NCBI GenBank assembly: GCA_964348085.1
Contig: CAYGBI010000010.1
Location: 1 to 64,000 of the forward strand
Direction: 5' to 3'
DNA from: VXYL01 sp964348085
Lineage (GTDB): Bacteria > Pseudomonadota > Gammaproteobacteria > Pseudomonadales > Azotimanducaceae
DNA length: 64,000 bases
Shown: positions 7,315-16,378 of the stretch, piece after piece
Layout: each line of letters opens with the position of its first letter
Position numbering within the stretch: the stretch's first letter is position 1
Position numbers and translations under genes: made by a program
The notes under the pieces: model-generated
Told to the model about the DNA's origin: nothing
What the model saw: only the letters and a program-made list of their open reading frames with translations
The model's database searches: none

Positions 7315-9858
7315 TCACAGTTCCGCCAGCGCCCGGCGCTGCCTCGCCAAGCGCGACTCCCGCTCCGCTGCGAATCTAGCCACCCCGTCGGCGATGGACC
7401 GCTCGTCCAAGTGCGCTTCGGCGATCACGTCCGGTTCCAAGCCGCCGGTTAGCCAGCGGTCGTGCCAGTCCGAGATCAGCGAGTATTCGTCGGTCAGGGG
7501 GCCCACGTCGCGCACTGGCCACATGCGCCGAGTGCCGGTGCTGACGACCATCAAATCGTGTCTCGCGGCGGCCGGCAGAACGGCGTCCCGATAGGCTTGC
7601 GGTTGCCGGTCGAAGAGTTCCTCGCTGATGGCGGCGACCACCTTCACGTTGACGCCGTCCTTCTCCAAATCCGGCAGCGCGTTGACCAGATTCACGGTCG
7701 AACTCGAGCCCTGTGCGACCACATAGCCGTGGCGCGGTCGGTCCGGCACGAAGTCCCGAAGCACATAGAAGCCCTTGGCGGCCGCCAGAGGATCCGTATC
7801 CGCGAAAGTGCGCCGATCCGCAACGGGGAAGTCCGGGCGCGCCACTTCCAGCACGATCACGCCCACCAGCGGGTCGCGGGCGGCGATTTCCGCCGCTGCG
7901 AAATAGCCGGGCGCAACATCGTTGTAGTCCCAGAAGTTCAGCATGATCACCTGCCCGCGCGGGAACAGCTTCCACACTTGCGGCGCGAAGATGCCGAAGT
8001 GCGTGCGCGCGTCGGCCGCGGTTTCCGGCCCGGAGTGGCCGGCTAGGATGTTCAGCACGCCGAGGCGAAACGGGCTGTCCTGATTCTGCTGGCTCCACAC
8101 GCGCGCCGGCAGGTACATGAACGGCGTGAATGCCCCGTAACTGCCGGATATGGCCCACACGCCGCTGTGCATGTTCGGATCCAAGGATGCGCTCTGGCCG
8201 ACGAGACCGACGGCCGTGGAAGCGTTGCCGGCCTCCTGAATCGCCGCCTTCAGGCGCGTGCCGGCTTGGTTGGCGACTGGGTCGTAGTGGCCGGTCAGCG
8301 AGCCCTTCTCGACGTTGATGGAGTTGGACAGGTCCGCCGACAAGGTGAGAAAACGGTTGTCCGTGACGTGGTTCATCCACTTCACCACTTCCGAGATCGC
8401 GCGTCTGGTGCCGGCTGCCTCGCCCGGCTTCTTGAACAACTCGACGCCGACCTCCGTGTCTTGGCCATCCATGCGCCCGCGAACGGTCTGTGGCTCAAGC
8501 GGCAGGTTCTTCACCCGCAGCCGTTCGTCTTGGAACGGATCGTGGCTGGTGTCCAAGCGCAGGCTCTGCTCGTCGCGCACTTGGTCGCCAATCGCCACGA
8601 GGCGGTCGCTCAACCAATCGCCCAAACCATCCTGCGCCAACACGGACAGCGCGATATCGATGTTGTTCTTGAATTGCCGCAGGCGGGCGGCTTGGTCCGT
8701 CACCGCCCCGTCGCGGATGCCCTCGAACTCGACGCCGTAGCGTTGCTCGAAGGTCGCCGCCAAGGCGACGAAGTACGGCGCGTTCATCTTCATGTCGTAA
8801 GGGTGGCTGGGATAGCCCACCACTTGGTCGCCGAAGCCCGGGATGGTGCCGTCCACGGCGGCCGGCCACCAACCCTTGGTGGTGTTGCCGATCACGATCA
8901 TGGGGCGGCGGTCGGCCGGATCCCAATCCTCCATCGTCTTCAGCGCCGCCAGCACTTGGTCGTAGTCGTTGCCGTCGTCGACGGCCACGACGTTCCAGCC
9001 GTACGCGGACCACTGGTCGGCGATGCGGTAGCCGTCGATGGACTGCGCCACCACGCCACCGATCAGCGAGTCGTCGATGCCGGCGTTGTTGTAGGAAAGC
9101 AGGACGCGCAAGCGCTTGCCGACCCGCTGCGCCACCGCTTGCGTCTTGAACTCTTGGGAGTGGCCGGACGTCATGGCGAACTCCCCTTCCAACGCCACCA
9201 CCTTGGGCGACGCGCCGGCGCCCATGAAGTCCCAGAATGCCGCCTTGCCGGCGGCGGTGGCGATGCCGATGCCCGACGGTCCGCCGTTGACGTCGTTGAT
9301 GAGGTCCGTGGTTTCCGAGTGACCCGCCAACGAGCGGATGCCGCGCAGCTTCGCTTGGGCGAACAGCGGGTCGTCGGCCAGGCCGGCGTCGGCGAGCAGC
9401 GTCTTCAACGCGCCGGCGCCGCGACGAAAGCCCAAGCAGTCGATGGCGAGCATGGCGATATTCGGGTCGACGTGGAAACGCGGGTCGCCGGTGGCCGCGT
9501 GGCGACGCGCCATCGCCTCGCCCATAATCATCCACAGCGCGTAAAGCGTGGGAATATTGTGCCCGCCGGCTAGCAGCAGCTTGTCGCCGAACGGGTGCTT
9601 GGGTCGCCGATAGTCGTACTGCAAGCCGCCGTTCTCCGGCCCCGCCAAGTGCAAGGCGACGTTGTAGGGCGTGTACGCGAGCGGCCCGCCAAAGTGTCCG
9701 GTTTGCTGGTAATTGCCGAGCAGCGTCAACGTCATCGCGGTCATGAAGCCGATGTCCTCGAGGCGCTCACGGTCGTAGGCGGGAACTTCAACGCGCGTAT
9801 CTGTAGCTGCGCCGTGTTTGCCGGTGGTGCGCACTAGCACTGCGGTTCCGTTGGGCAT
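7315..9858 (-). CDS. Transketolase-like thiamine-diphosphate enzyme (PDH E1/transketolase superfamily)
   Basis: An 847-residue protein with the full transketolase-type layout: a thiamine-diphosphate-binding N-terminal half, a pyrimidine-binding middle and a C-terminal domain. The N-terminal half includes HFGGPLAYTPYNVALHLAGP, LLLAGGHNIPTLYALWMIMG, and a diphosphate-binding segment VVALEGEFAMTSGHSQEFKT followed about 30 residues later by SYNNAGIDDSL, standing in for the usual GDG...N motif. Single-chain pyruvate dehydrogenase E1 (AceE) is of similar length but has a different N-terminus, and no E2 or E3 gene is adjacent. A dedicated transketolase or 2-oxo acid/ketose enzyme is likelier than AceE. 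It is followed by the Ldh-type dehydrogenase. Confidence 0.85.
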   Translation of the reverse strand: MPNGTAVLVRTTGKHGAATDTRVEVPAYDRERLEDIGFMTAMTLTLLGNYQQTGHFGGPLAYTPYNVALHLAGPENGGLQYDYRRPKHPFGDKLLLAGGHNIPTLYALWMIMGEAMARRHAATGDPRFHVDPNIAMLAIDCLGFRRGAGALKTLLADAGLADDPLFAQAKLRGIRSLAGHSETTDLINDVNGGPSGIGIATAAGKAAFWDFMGAGASPKVVALEGEFAMTSGHSQEFKTQAVAQRVGKRLRVLLSYNNAGIDDSLIGGVVAQSIDGYRIADQWSAYGWNVVAVDDGNDYDQVLAALKTMEDWDPADRRPMIVIGNTTKGWWPAAVDGTIPGFGDQVVGYPSHPYDMKMNAPYFVALAATFEQRYGVEFEGIRDGAVTDQAARLRQFKNNIDIALSVLAQDGLGDWLSDRLVAIGDQVRDEQSLRLDTSHDPFQDERLRVKNLPLEPQTVRGRMDGQDTEVGVELFKKPGEAAGTRRAISEVVKWMNHVTDNRFLTLSADLSNSINVEKGSLTGHYDPVANQAGTRLKAAIQEAGNASTAVGLVGQSASLDPNMHSGVWAISGSYGAFTPFMYLPARVWSQQNQDSPFRLGVLNILAGHSGPETAADARTHFGIFAPQVWKLFPRGQVIMLNFWDYNDVAPGYFAAAEIAARDPLVGVIVLEVARPDFPVADRRTFADTDPLAAAKGFYVLRDFVPDRPRHGYVVAQGSSSTVNLVNALPDLEKDGVNVKVVAAISEELFDRQPQAYRDAVLPAAARHDLMVVSTGTRRMWPVRDVGPLTDEYSLISDWHDRWLTGGLEPDVIAEAHLDERSIADGVARFAAERESRLARQRRALAEL

Positions 9859-10195
9859 TCGGTTGCTCTCTTGTGTGGTTGTTGGCGCTAGCGGCTGTCC
9901 GGGAAGCGCGACAGTTGGTTCGCCGCATCTACCAACGATGCGACGGCTTAAGAGCCTACCGTATGGTGCGCCGGACTGTCATCACGACGCGGTTTCCGGC
10001 GGCAGGGGCAAGTGCGGTGGTCGAGTCGTTTGGACGGTTCGGGGGCCAAACTAAGTGAGTTTTCGGTCGCTTTCCGCCTTCGCTAACTGCCTAAGTTGGG
10101 GTTGAGGGTATGCTAGGGTGGCTGGGGCGAAAGGCGGTGCCGTAGGCAACAGCTTTCGGGGCGCTAATCCACACCAAAAAAACGAGAGAGCAGTC
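9859..10195. other. Divergent intergenic region with a repeat copy
   Basis: This 337-bp region separates the divergent transketolase-like and TerB/BRCT genes, so promoters for both should lie here; I could not place convincing -35/-10 pairs. Its right part contains a reverse-oriented copy of repeat family 1, which forms the immediate upstream sequence of the TerB/BRCT gene. Confidence 0.6.
10100..10175 (-). repeat. Dispersed repeat family 1, copy in reverse orientation
   Basis: Read on the minus strand this segment gives GCGCCCCGAAAGCTGTTGCC, TACGGCACCGCCTTTCGCCC, then CAGCC, matching the other copies. The hairpin part is poorly preserved here. It ends about 20 bases before the ATG of the TerB/BRCT gene, so the repeat is probably in that gene's leader or promoter. 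Confidence 0.65.
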
Positions 10196-10855
10196 ATGCC
10201 GTTTGCCGACGACCCGACCACACCCTTCGGCTCGTTCCACCTCGTCAACATGGGCCGCGACAGGATAGCCACCCGGCAGGTCGACACGCTCATCGGGTTG
10301 GCGAAGGGCATCGTGGTGGACGGCGTCGTGAACCAGCAGGAAGCCGAGTTCCTGCGGGACTGGCTGGTCGCGAACTATGCGGTCTTGGACAATCCCGTGA
10401 TCGAGATACTCATGCACCGAGTCAGCGCCATGCTCGAAGACGACGTGCTCGACGCCGACGAGGCTTCGGAACTGTTGGCGACCCTGAGGGAGTTCACCGG
10501 CGACGCACCTGAGGCGACCGGGGAACTGCTGCGTTCGAGCGCTCTGCCGTGTGACGAACCGCCACCGAACATCACCATCGAAGGCCGTGTCTTCTGCTTC
10601 ACCGGAACGTGCGCCACCGGCACCCGAAGGGATTGCCAGAACATCGTCCGCACCCTCGGCGGCGAGGTCGCCAAAAGCGTGACCTTGAAACTCGACTACT
10701 TGGTCGTAGGAGCCTACGTCACCGACAGTTGGATGCACGAATCCTTCGGACGGAAGATCGAGAAGGCCGTCGAGTACCGCGACAATAGGGGAACCGGCAT
10801 CGCCATCGTCTCCGAGGGCCATTGGCGGGATTTCGTGCCGGCCACATCCCCGTAG
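10196..10855 (+). CDS. TerB-like/BRCT domain protein
   Basis: A 219-residue protein with two parts. Residues about 25-105 form a helical region with LIGLAKGIVVDGVVNQQEAE and a second acidic segment DDVLDADEASELL, resembling TerB-like tellurite-resistance helical domains. Residues about 125-215 are a BRCT domain like the C-terminus of NAD-dependent DNA ligase: VFCFTGTCATGTRRDCQNIV, then LGGEVAKSVTLKLDYLVVG. BRCT domains bind phosphoproteins or DNA ends, so a DNA-metabolism or stress role is plausible. The ATG at 10196 follows CGAGAGAG; an upstream in-frame ATG at 10118 lies inside a repeat copy and is unlikely. It converges on the dehydrogenase gene with two bases between stops. Confidence 0.8.
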   Translation: MPFADDPTTPFGSFHLVNMGRDRIATRQVDTLIGLAKGIVVDGVVNQQEAEFLRDWLVANYAVLDNPVIEILMHRVSAMLEDDVLDADEASELLATLREFTGDAPEATGELLRSSALPCDEPPPNITIEGRVFCFTGTCATGTRRDCQNIVRTLGGEVAKSVTLKLDYLVVGAYVTDSWMHESFGRKIEKAVEYRDNRGTGIAIVSEGHWRDFVPATSP

Positions 10856-10857
10856 AC

Positions 10858-11928
10858 TTAGGCGGCTGCCCTGCGCGTCAGGTTCGCCATTACCGGCGAC
10901 TTTATTACTTCCTGCGCCATCGCCTCTGCGATCGTCGATTCCGGCAAGCCGGTGGCGGCCGATCTATCGAAGATGCTCGCCAGCCGCGGCCCGATCTCCT
11001 GCACCTTCGCCTCGAAACCGTCTTGGCGCAGGTACTCCAAACCGGCGCTGATGACGCCGCCGGCGTTGATGACGTAGTCCGGCGCGTAGAGGATGCCGCG
11101 CTGACGCAGTGTGGCCGCGACTTCTCGGCAAGCGAGTTGATTGTTGGCGGAGCCGGCGATGGCGCGCGCCGGCATGGTGCGGGCCAGTCGAGGGGTGATG
11201 ACGCCGCCGAGCGCGCACGGTGCGACGATGTCCACATTCGCCGCCAAGACGTCCGCCACCGGCAGGGCCGTCGCACCGAAGCTACGCCGCGCGCGTTCCA
11301 CTCTGACATCGTCGATGTCCGCCACCTTGAGTCGGGCACCGGCGTCGTGCAGCAACTGGCACAACGCCATGCCGACGTTGCCGAGCCCCTGCACGGCGAC
11401 GTCGACGCCGCGCAAACTCGGCAGACCGAGGCGCTCGGCGACCACGCGAACGCCGATGAATACGCCCCATGCCGTCTTCGGGCCCGGGTTGCCGCCACGG
11501 TGTTCGCGACCGATGCCGGTAACATAGTCGGTCTCGTTCGCCACGAGTTCGAGGTCCGCGACACGCATCCCCACATCTTCGGCAACGACGTATTCGCCGC
11601 CGAGCTCCTCGATCCATCGGCCGAATGTCGCCAGTTGCGGCGCCGTGATCGGCGACGCCGGCGGACCACCCGTGCCCCGTTGGCGGGCCGGCGCCAGAAT
11701 CACGCTCTTGCCGCCGCCGAAGGGAATGCCGGCGAGCGCGTTCTTGCGCGTCATGCCACGCGCCAACCGCACGGCATCTTGCATCGCCTCCTCGTCGCTG
11801 CCGTACGCCCAACGGCGCACGCCGCCCAGCGCGGGACCCAAGGTCAGGTCATGGATGGCGAACACCGCCCGCAGCCCCGTGGTGGAATCGTTGCGGACGA
11901 CAATGCGGTGGAAATCCGCTACGTGCAT
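10858..11928 (-). CDS. Leucine dehydrogenase-like Glu/Leu/Phe/Val dehydrogenase
   Basis: A 356-residue NAD-dependent amino-acid dehydrogenase that oxidatively deaminates branched-chain or aromatic amino acids to 2-oxo acids. The N-terminal catalytic domain has LGPALGGVRRWAYGSDEEAM and the catalytic-lysine region MTRKNALAGIPFGGGKSVIL. The C-terminal Rossmann domain has VAVQGLGNVGMALCQLLHDA. The length fits leucine dehydrogenase rather than the longer glutamate dehydrogenases. It is divergent from an Lrp/AsnC regulator, a frequent pairing in which the regulator senses the amino acid and controls its catabolic gene. The regulatory link is inference from position. Confidence 0.9.
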   Translation of the reverse strand: MHVADFHRIVVRNDSTTGLRAVFAIHDLTLGPALGGVRRWAYGSDEEAMQDAVRLARGMTRKNALAGIPFGGGKSVILAPARQRGTGGPPASPITAPQLATFGRWIEELGGEYVVAEDVGMRVADLELVANETDYVTGIGREHRGGNPGPKTAWGVFIGVRVVAERLGLPSLRGVDVAVQGLGNVGMALCQLLHDAGARLKVADIDDVRVERARRSFGATALPVADVLAANVDIVAPCALGGVITPRLARTMPARAIAGSANNQLACREVAATLRQRGILYAPDYVINAGGVISAGLEYLRQDGFEAKVQEIGPRLASIFDRSAATGLPESTIAEAMAQEVIKSPVMANLTRRAAA

Positions 11929-12065
11929 CTCTTGCCTCCAACATCGTCAAAGCGTTACGTGGGGCACGATATGCCTGTCCGTAAGACAAATGGTTGCTTT
12001 ATTGACGCTAAATCGAGTTTGACCGAATAATATGAGTCTCGATTCGGTGGATAGAAGAAAGATTA

Positions 12066-12524
12066 ATGCCGTTGGATGGCTTCGACCGCAAGATCCTCGA
12101 TATCGTGCAACACGACGCTTCGCTCTCCGCCGCCGACATCGGCGAGCGGGTGGGCCTCTCGCAGTCGCCGTGTTGGCGGCGACTCAACCGCTTGGAGCAG
12201 GAGGGCTACATCGCCGGCAAGGTCGCGCTCCTAGATCGCCGCCGCCTCGGCTTGGACGTGCTCGTGTTCGCCACCGTCAAACTCACGGCCCACGGGCGGC
12301 GCTCCCTGCCGGCGTTCGCCGAAGCGATCGGCACCTACCCCGAAGTGCAGGAGTGCTACACGCTCACCGGCGAGATGGACTTCCTGCTGCGCATCGTCAC
12401 CGAGGACGTGCAAGCCTACGAGCGTTTCTTCTTCGACCACCTCTCCCAGCTCCCCGGCGTGGGCGAAGTTCACTCGTCCATCGTCATGTCCGAGATCAAG
12501 CGCACCACGGCGTATCCGCTGTGA
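12066..12524 (+). CDS. Lrp/AsnC family transcriptional regulator
   Basis: A 152-residue regulator with an N-terminal helix-turn-helix (residues 5-60: LDGFDRKILDIVQHDASLSA, then GLSQSPCWRRLNRLEQEGYI) and a C-terminal RAM/AsnC ligand-binding domain (residues 65-150, with VQECYTLTGEMDFLLRIVT). Such proteins form octamers and bind amino acids. It is transcribed away from the leucine-dehydrogenase-like gene, with a 137-bp AT-richer spacer that probably holds its operator and both promoters. The start is the ATG at 12066, preceded by GAAGAAAG. The most likely target is the divergent dehydrogenase, possibly together with itself. Confidence 0.93.
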   Translation: MPLDGFDRKILDIVQHDASLSAADIGERVGLSQSPCWRRLNRLEQEGYIAGKVALLDRRRLGLDVLVFATVKLTAHGRRSLPAFAEAIGTYPEVQECYTLTGEMDFLLRIVTEDVQAYERFFFDHLSQLPGVGEVHSSIVMSEIKRTTAYPL

Positions 12525-12607
12525 CTATCCAACCGACCGATTGCTAGGGTTGGGACGACCGACGCCGGCTGCGGACGCACCGCGCCGTAGTCGCCGTCGG
12601 TCAGCCG

Positions 12608-13960
12608 TCAGGCGTCTTCGGCGGCGAAGCGAGCTCGCAGGTAGTGGAACACCGCTCGCAGGCCCATGGCTTCGCCGCCCACCGGATGGCCGGGGCGAGT
12701 AGCGAGGTTCCAAGCCATCAAGTCGAAGTGCGCCCACGGTAGCTGCGCGACGAAGCGTTCGAGGAACAGCGCTGCCGCGATGGCGCCGGCGTAGGGCGAG
12801 GAGGGCGCGTTGACCATGTCGGCGACATGGCTGCGGAGCAGCCGCCGATACGGAGCGAACAACGGCATGCGCCACACGGGATCCTCGCTGTCCTCGCCGG
12901 CACGAGCGATGCGCGCCGCCACATCGTCGTCATTGACGAACATGGCCGGCAGGTCGGTGCCGAGCGCGGTGCGCGCGGCGCCGGTCAAGGTGGCGAAATC
13001 GACTAGGAGCGCCGGCTTTCCCTCTGCCGCCAGCGCCAACGCATCGGCCAGCACTAGGCGACCCTCGGCGTCGGTGTTGTCGATTTCCACCGTTAGGCCG
13101 GCGTAGGTGCGAATGATGTCGCCGGGCCGGTAGGCGTTGGCCGAGACCGCGTTTTCGACCGCGGGAACCAGCACGCGCAAAGCGACGGGCAGATCGCGCG
13201 CCATCACCAGTTGCGCCAAGCCGAGCACCTGCGCCGCGCCGCCCATGTCTTTCTTCATCAAGCGCATGTTGGCCGCGCCCTTCAAGTTCAAGCCGCCGCT
13301 GTCGAAGCAAACCCCTTTGCCCACAAGCGTCACTTTGGGATGCTCGGCGTCGCCCCAGCGCAAGTCGATCAAGCGTGGTGGGGAAGCGCTGGCACGACCC
13401 ACGGTGTGAATGGCGGCGAGACTCCGCCGCAGCAGCGCGTCGCCGGTGGTCACTTCGATGGCGCCGCCGTGTCGCTCGGCGAGCTGGCGGGCGGCGGCCT
13501 CCAAGTGGTGGGGCAGCATGTCCGACGCCGGCGTATTGATGAGGTCTCGACATAGCGCGACGGCCGCCACTTCGTCTAGGACGTCTTGGTCTTGGCGAGG
13601 AACGAGGAGTCGGGCGGGTGCGCGTCGCGGCGATCGGTAGGCGTCGAATCGATATTCGCCGAGTCCCCAGCCGAGTGCGAGGCGCTTGTCGCGGGCAGCC
13701 AGTCGATAGTCACCTTCCGGCAACTTGACGGGCAGGGCGCCTACGCTGCCGAGACCGGGCGTGTCGCCGAGGCCGGCGAGGACGGCGCCGGGCTTGCCGT
13801 CGGGGTTCGGCAGCGGGACGAAGGTATTGGCCTCGGCGGTGAATCCGGCGGCGTCGAGCCACGCGCGCGTGCGTTCGTCTTGCGCTTCGCGCCACCGTGG
13901 CAGGTCTTCCTTGCGCAATACATGAATGGCGGTCGCGTCCCGCCCGTCGTCGACGATCAT
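12608..13960 (-). CDS. Leucyl aminopeptidase family (M17) metallopeptidase
   Basis: A 450-residue di-zinc aminopeptidase of family M17. The C-terminal catalytic domain has the metal and active-site lysine region VTLVGKGVCFDSGGLNLKGA, the MKKDMGGAAQVLGL segment, and the family signature NTDAEGRLVLADAL. The N-terminal 150 residues are the variable macro-like domain. It removes N-terminal amino acids from peptides in the cytoplasm. The ATG at 13960 overlaps the lipA stop codon in an ATGA arrangement, so the two are translationally coupled. It is shorter than PepA (about 500) and closer to the PepB-like length. The open frame upstream of 13960 overlaps lipA and is not used. Confidence 0.92.
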   Translation of the reverse strand: MIVDDGRDATAIHVLRKEDLPRWREAQDERTRAWLDAAGFTAEANTFVPLPNPDGKPGAVLAGLGDTPGLGSVGALPVKLPEGDYRLAARDKRLALGWGLGEYRFDAYRSPRRAPARLLVPRQDQDVLDEVAAVALCRDLINTPASDMLPHHLEAAARQLAERHGGAIEVTTGDALLRRSLAAIHTVGRASASPPRLIDLRWGDAEHPKVTLVGKGVCFDSGGLNLKGAANMRLMKKDMGGAAQVLGLAQLVMARDLPVALRVLVPAVENAVSANAYRPGDIIRTYAGLTVEIDNTDAEGRLVLADALALAAEGKPALLVDFATLTGAARTALGTDLPAMFVNDDDVAARIARAGEDSEDPVWRMPLFAPYRRLLRSHVADMVNAPSSPYAGAIAAALFLERFVAQLPWAHFDLMAWNLATRPGHPVGGEAMGLRAVFHYLRARFAAEDA

Positions 13961-14910
13961 GTCGCTGCCTTCGCCAACTCGTCCGCCCGATAGCTCGAAC
14001 GCACCAGCGGCCCGGCGGCCACTTCGCGAAAGCCGGCGGCGAGGCCCCAGCGACGGTAGGTGTCGAACTCGCTTGGGTGGACCCACCGCATGACTGGCAG
14101 ATGGTGCCGGGTCGGCTGCAAATACTGCCCTAGAGTGAGGAGATCAACGCCGCTGGTGCGCAAATCCCGCATCGCTTGGCGAATCTCGCCGGCCGTCTCG
14201 CCCAAGCCGAGCATTAAGCTGCTCTTGGTCGTTGCGCCCAACGACTTGGCGTAGGCGAGCACGGCCAGCGTTTGGCCGTAGCCGGCGCGGGGGTCGCGCA
14301 CCGGATGGGTGAGGCGGCGCACCGTCTCCAAGTTCTGCGCGAAGACATCAACGCCGGCGTACACAACTTGCGCCACCGCGGACTCGTCGCCTCGGAAATC
14401 GGGGGTCAACGCCTCCACCGTGGTATCGGGGCAAGCGGCCTTGATGGCGCGGATGCAGGCGGCGTAATGCGCCGCGCCGCCGTCGGCCAAATCGTCTCGA
14501 TCGACGGACGTCAGCACCACGTACTTGAGTGCCATCAGCCGCACCGACGCGGCGGCGTTGGCGGGCTCTTCGGCGTCCAAATAACCCCCCGGATTGCCGG
14601 TGTCCACGGCGCAAAAGCGGCACGCTCGCGTACAAACGCTGCCCATCAGCATGATCGTGGCGGTGCCCGCGCTCCAGCACTCGCCGATATTCGGGCAGTG
14701 CGACTCCTCGCATACCGTCGCCAGCGCGTGGTCGCGTACGGTGCGTTGCACGACCCGATAGCGCTGGTCGCCGCCGAGGCGCACGCGCAGCCAAGGGGGT
14801 TTCGGGAGCCGTTGGCCGGTGTCGAGCTGGGTCGCCTTGATGCCGTCCTTGATGGCCGACACGCCCTGCGCCGTTTGGTATTTGCGGCCGCTGACGGGGA
14901 TGGCCGACAT
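13957..14910 (-). CDS. lipA: Lipoyl synthase
   Basis: This 317-residue radical SAM enzyme inserts two sulfur atoms into octanoyl chains on lipoyl-domain proteins. It shows both iron-sulfur cluster motifs: the auxiliary cluster in CEESHCPNIGEC and the radical SAM cluster in CTRACRFC (CxxxCxxC). The C-terminal RSSY supplies the serine that ligates the auxiliary cluster. Other family segments are SVDRDDLADGGAAHY and KSSLMLGLGET. It starts at the ATG at 14910, one base after the asnS stop, and its stop overlaps the start of the aminopeptidase gene. No lipB is visible in the window, which is a little unusual because lipB often lies beside lipA. Confidence 0.96.
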   Translation of the reverse strand: MSAIPVSGRKYQTAQGVSAIKDGIKATQLDTGQRLPKPPWLRVRLGGDQRYRVVQRTVRDHALATVCEESHCPNIGECWSAGTATIMLMGSVCTRACRFCAVDTGNPGGYLDAEEPANAAASVRLMALKYVVLTSVDRDDLADGGAAHYAACIRAIKAACPDTTVEALTPDFRGDESAVAQVVYAGVDVFAQNLETVRRLTHPVRDPRAGYGQTLAVLAYAKSLGATTKSSLMLGLGETAGEIRQAMRDLRTSGVDLLTLGQYLQPTRHHLPVMRWVHPSEFDTYRRWGLAAGFREVAAGPLVRSSYRADELAKAAT

Positions 14911-14911
14911 G

Positions 14912-16300
14912 CTAGAAGTTGGCGTTGTTGGGCACGCGGGGAAACGGGATGGCGTCGCGGATGTTGTCCATGCCGGTGACGTACAACAGCAGACGCTCCA
15001 AGCCGAGGCCGAAGCCGGCATGCGGCGCGCTGCCGTAACGGCGCAGGTCCCGATACCACCACAGCTCGTCCTTCGCCGCATCGCTCATTCGGTCCTCGAG
15101 CGGCGCCGTGCGCTCTTCCCGCTGACCGCCGCCGATGATCTCGCCGACCCCGGGCACCAGCACGTCCATAGCAGCGACGGTGCGGCCGTCGTCGTTCAGA
15201 CGCATGTAGAACGCCTTGATGTCTTTCGGGTAGTTCATCACCACCACTGGCCCGCCGAAATGGTGTTCGGTGAGGTAGCGCTCGTGTTCGGATTGCAGGT
15301 CGCGACCCCACGCCACCGGAAACTCGAATCGCTCTCCCGAAGCTTCGAGGATGTTCACCGCCTCGTCGTAGTCGATGCGCGTGAACGGGGTGTCGACCAC
15401 GTGCCGCAGGCGGTCGATGGCGTTGACGTCGATGCGGTCTCGAAAGAACGCCATGTCTTGGGGGTGACGAGCGAGAACTCGGCGGAGGATGCTCTGCAGG
15501 AAGTCCTCCGCCAAATCAGCGAGGTCGTTCAGGTCCGCGAAGGCGATTTCCGGCTCGATCATCCAGAACTCGGCGAGGTGCCGGCTGGTATTGGAGTGTT
15601 CGGCGCGAAACGTCGGCCCGAAGGTGTACACCTTGCTTGCCGCCAAGCAGTACGACTCGACATTGAGCTGGCCGGAGACGGTGAGGAACGTCTCCCGGCC
15701 GAAGAACTCCTCGCCGTCTCGAGCCGTGTTCTCCGGGTCGTGCGGTGGCGATGTGGTGACGCGGAACAACTCGCCGGCGCCCTCGCAGTCGCTGGCCGTG
15801 ATGATGGGCGTGTTCACCCACACGAAGCCGTTGTCGTCGAAGTAGCGATGCACCGCTTGCGCGATGCCGTTGCGCACCCGGGTGATCGCCCCGAAGGTGT
15901 TGGTGCGCGGGCGCAGATGGGCGACGGTGCGCAAGTACTCGAAGCTGTGGCGCTTCTTGGCGATGGGGTAGGTCTCGGGCGCTGCCACGGGTCCGACGAC
16001 CCGTACCGCGCTGGCCTGCACTTCCAAGTCTTGGCCCTTGCCTGGCGACTCCGAAACCGTGCCGCCGATGTCCACGGCGCAACCCACGCTGAGTTCGACT
16101 ACTTCGGCGTAGTTGGGCAAGGCTTGATCGGCGACCACCTGCAAGTCCGGTAGACAGGAGCCGTCGTTGATGGCGATGAAGGAGAACCCGCCCTTGGAAG
16201 ATCGCCGCGACTTCACCCAGCCACGCACGCGAACGTCGGCGCCGACGGCGGCCTCGCGGGAGAGGATGGCATGGACGGTGCTGACGCTGTGATTGTGCAT
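14912..16300 (-). CDS. asnS: Asparaginyl-tRNA synthetase
   Basis: A 462-residue class IIb aminoacyl-tRNA synthetase. The N-terminal OB-fold anticodon-binding domain (about residues 1-110) includes VRVRGWVKSRRSSKGGFSFI. The catalytic domain has motif 2 in FRAEHSNTSRHLAEFWMIEP and motif 3 in GFGLGLERLLLY. The length and the FRAEHSNTSRHL sequence favour AsnS over AspS or LysS. The start is the ATG giving MHNHSVST; the open frame extends 20 codons further but without family similarity. It lies in a tight minus-strand run before lipA. Having AsnS means Asn-tRNA does not depend on the transamidation route. Confidence 0.96.
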   Translation of the reverse strand: MHNHSVSTVHAILSREAAVGADVRVRGWVKSRRSSKGGFSFIAINDGSCLPDLQVVADQALPNYAEVVELSVGCAVDIGGTVSESPGKGQDLEVQASAVRVVGPVAAPETYPIAKKRHSFEYLRTVAHLRPRTNTFGAITRVRNGIAQAVHRYFDDNGFVWVNTPIITASDCEGAGELFRVTTSPPHDPENTARDGEEFFGRETFLTVSGQLNVESYCLAASKVYTFGPTFRAEHSNTSRHLAEFWMIEPEIAFADLNDLADLAEDFLQSILRRVLARHPQDMAFFRDRIDVNAIDRLRHVVDTPFTRIDYDEAVNILEASGERFEFPVAWGRDLQSEHERYLTEHHFGGPVVVMNYPKDIKAFYMRLNDDGRTVAAMDVLVPGVGEIIGGGQREERTAPLEDRMSDAAKDELWWYRDLRRYGSAPHAGFGLGLERLLLYVTGMDNIRDAIPFPRVPNNANF

Positions 16301-16378
16301 GACGGGATCATCGCACAACTCGGCGTCCGCCTGCGCAACCGGCATGTCGCCGCGACGCAAGCGATCCGCAGGCGGAGG

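Noticed and set aside
7376..8380. Arg-rich alternative frame inside the transketolase-like gene, typical of many here
   Set aside because: It has no domain and is a shadow of the real gene; many such frames run through this window because of the GC-rich third positions.
7315..9858. AceE-type pyruvate dehydrogenase E1
   Set aside because: Length is similar, but no E2 or E3 genes are adjacent and the N-terminus reads as a transketolase-type enzyme, so a specific AceE call was not made.
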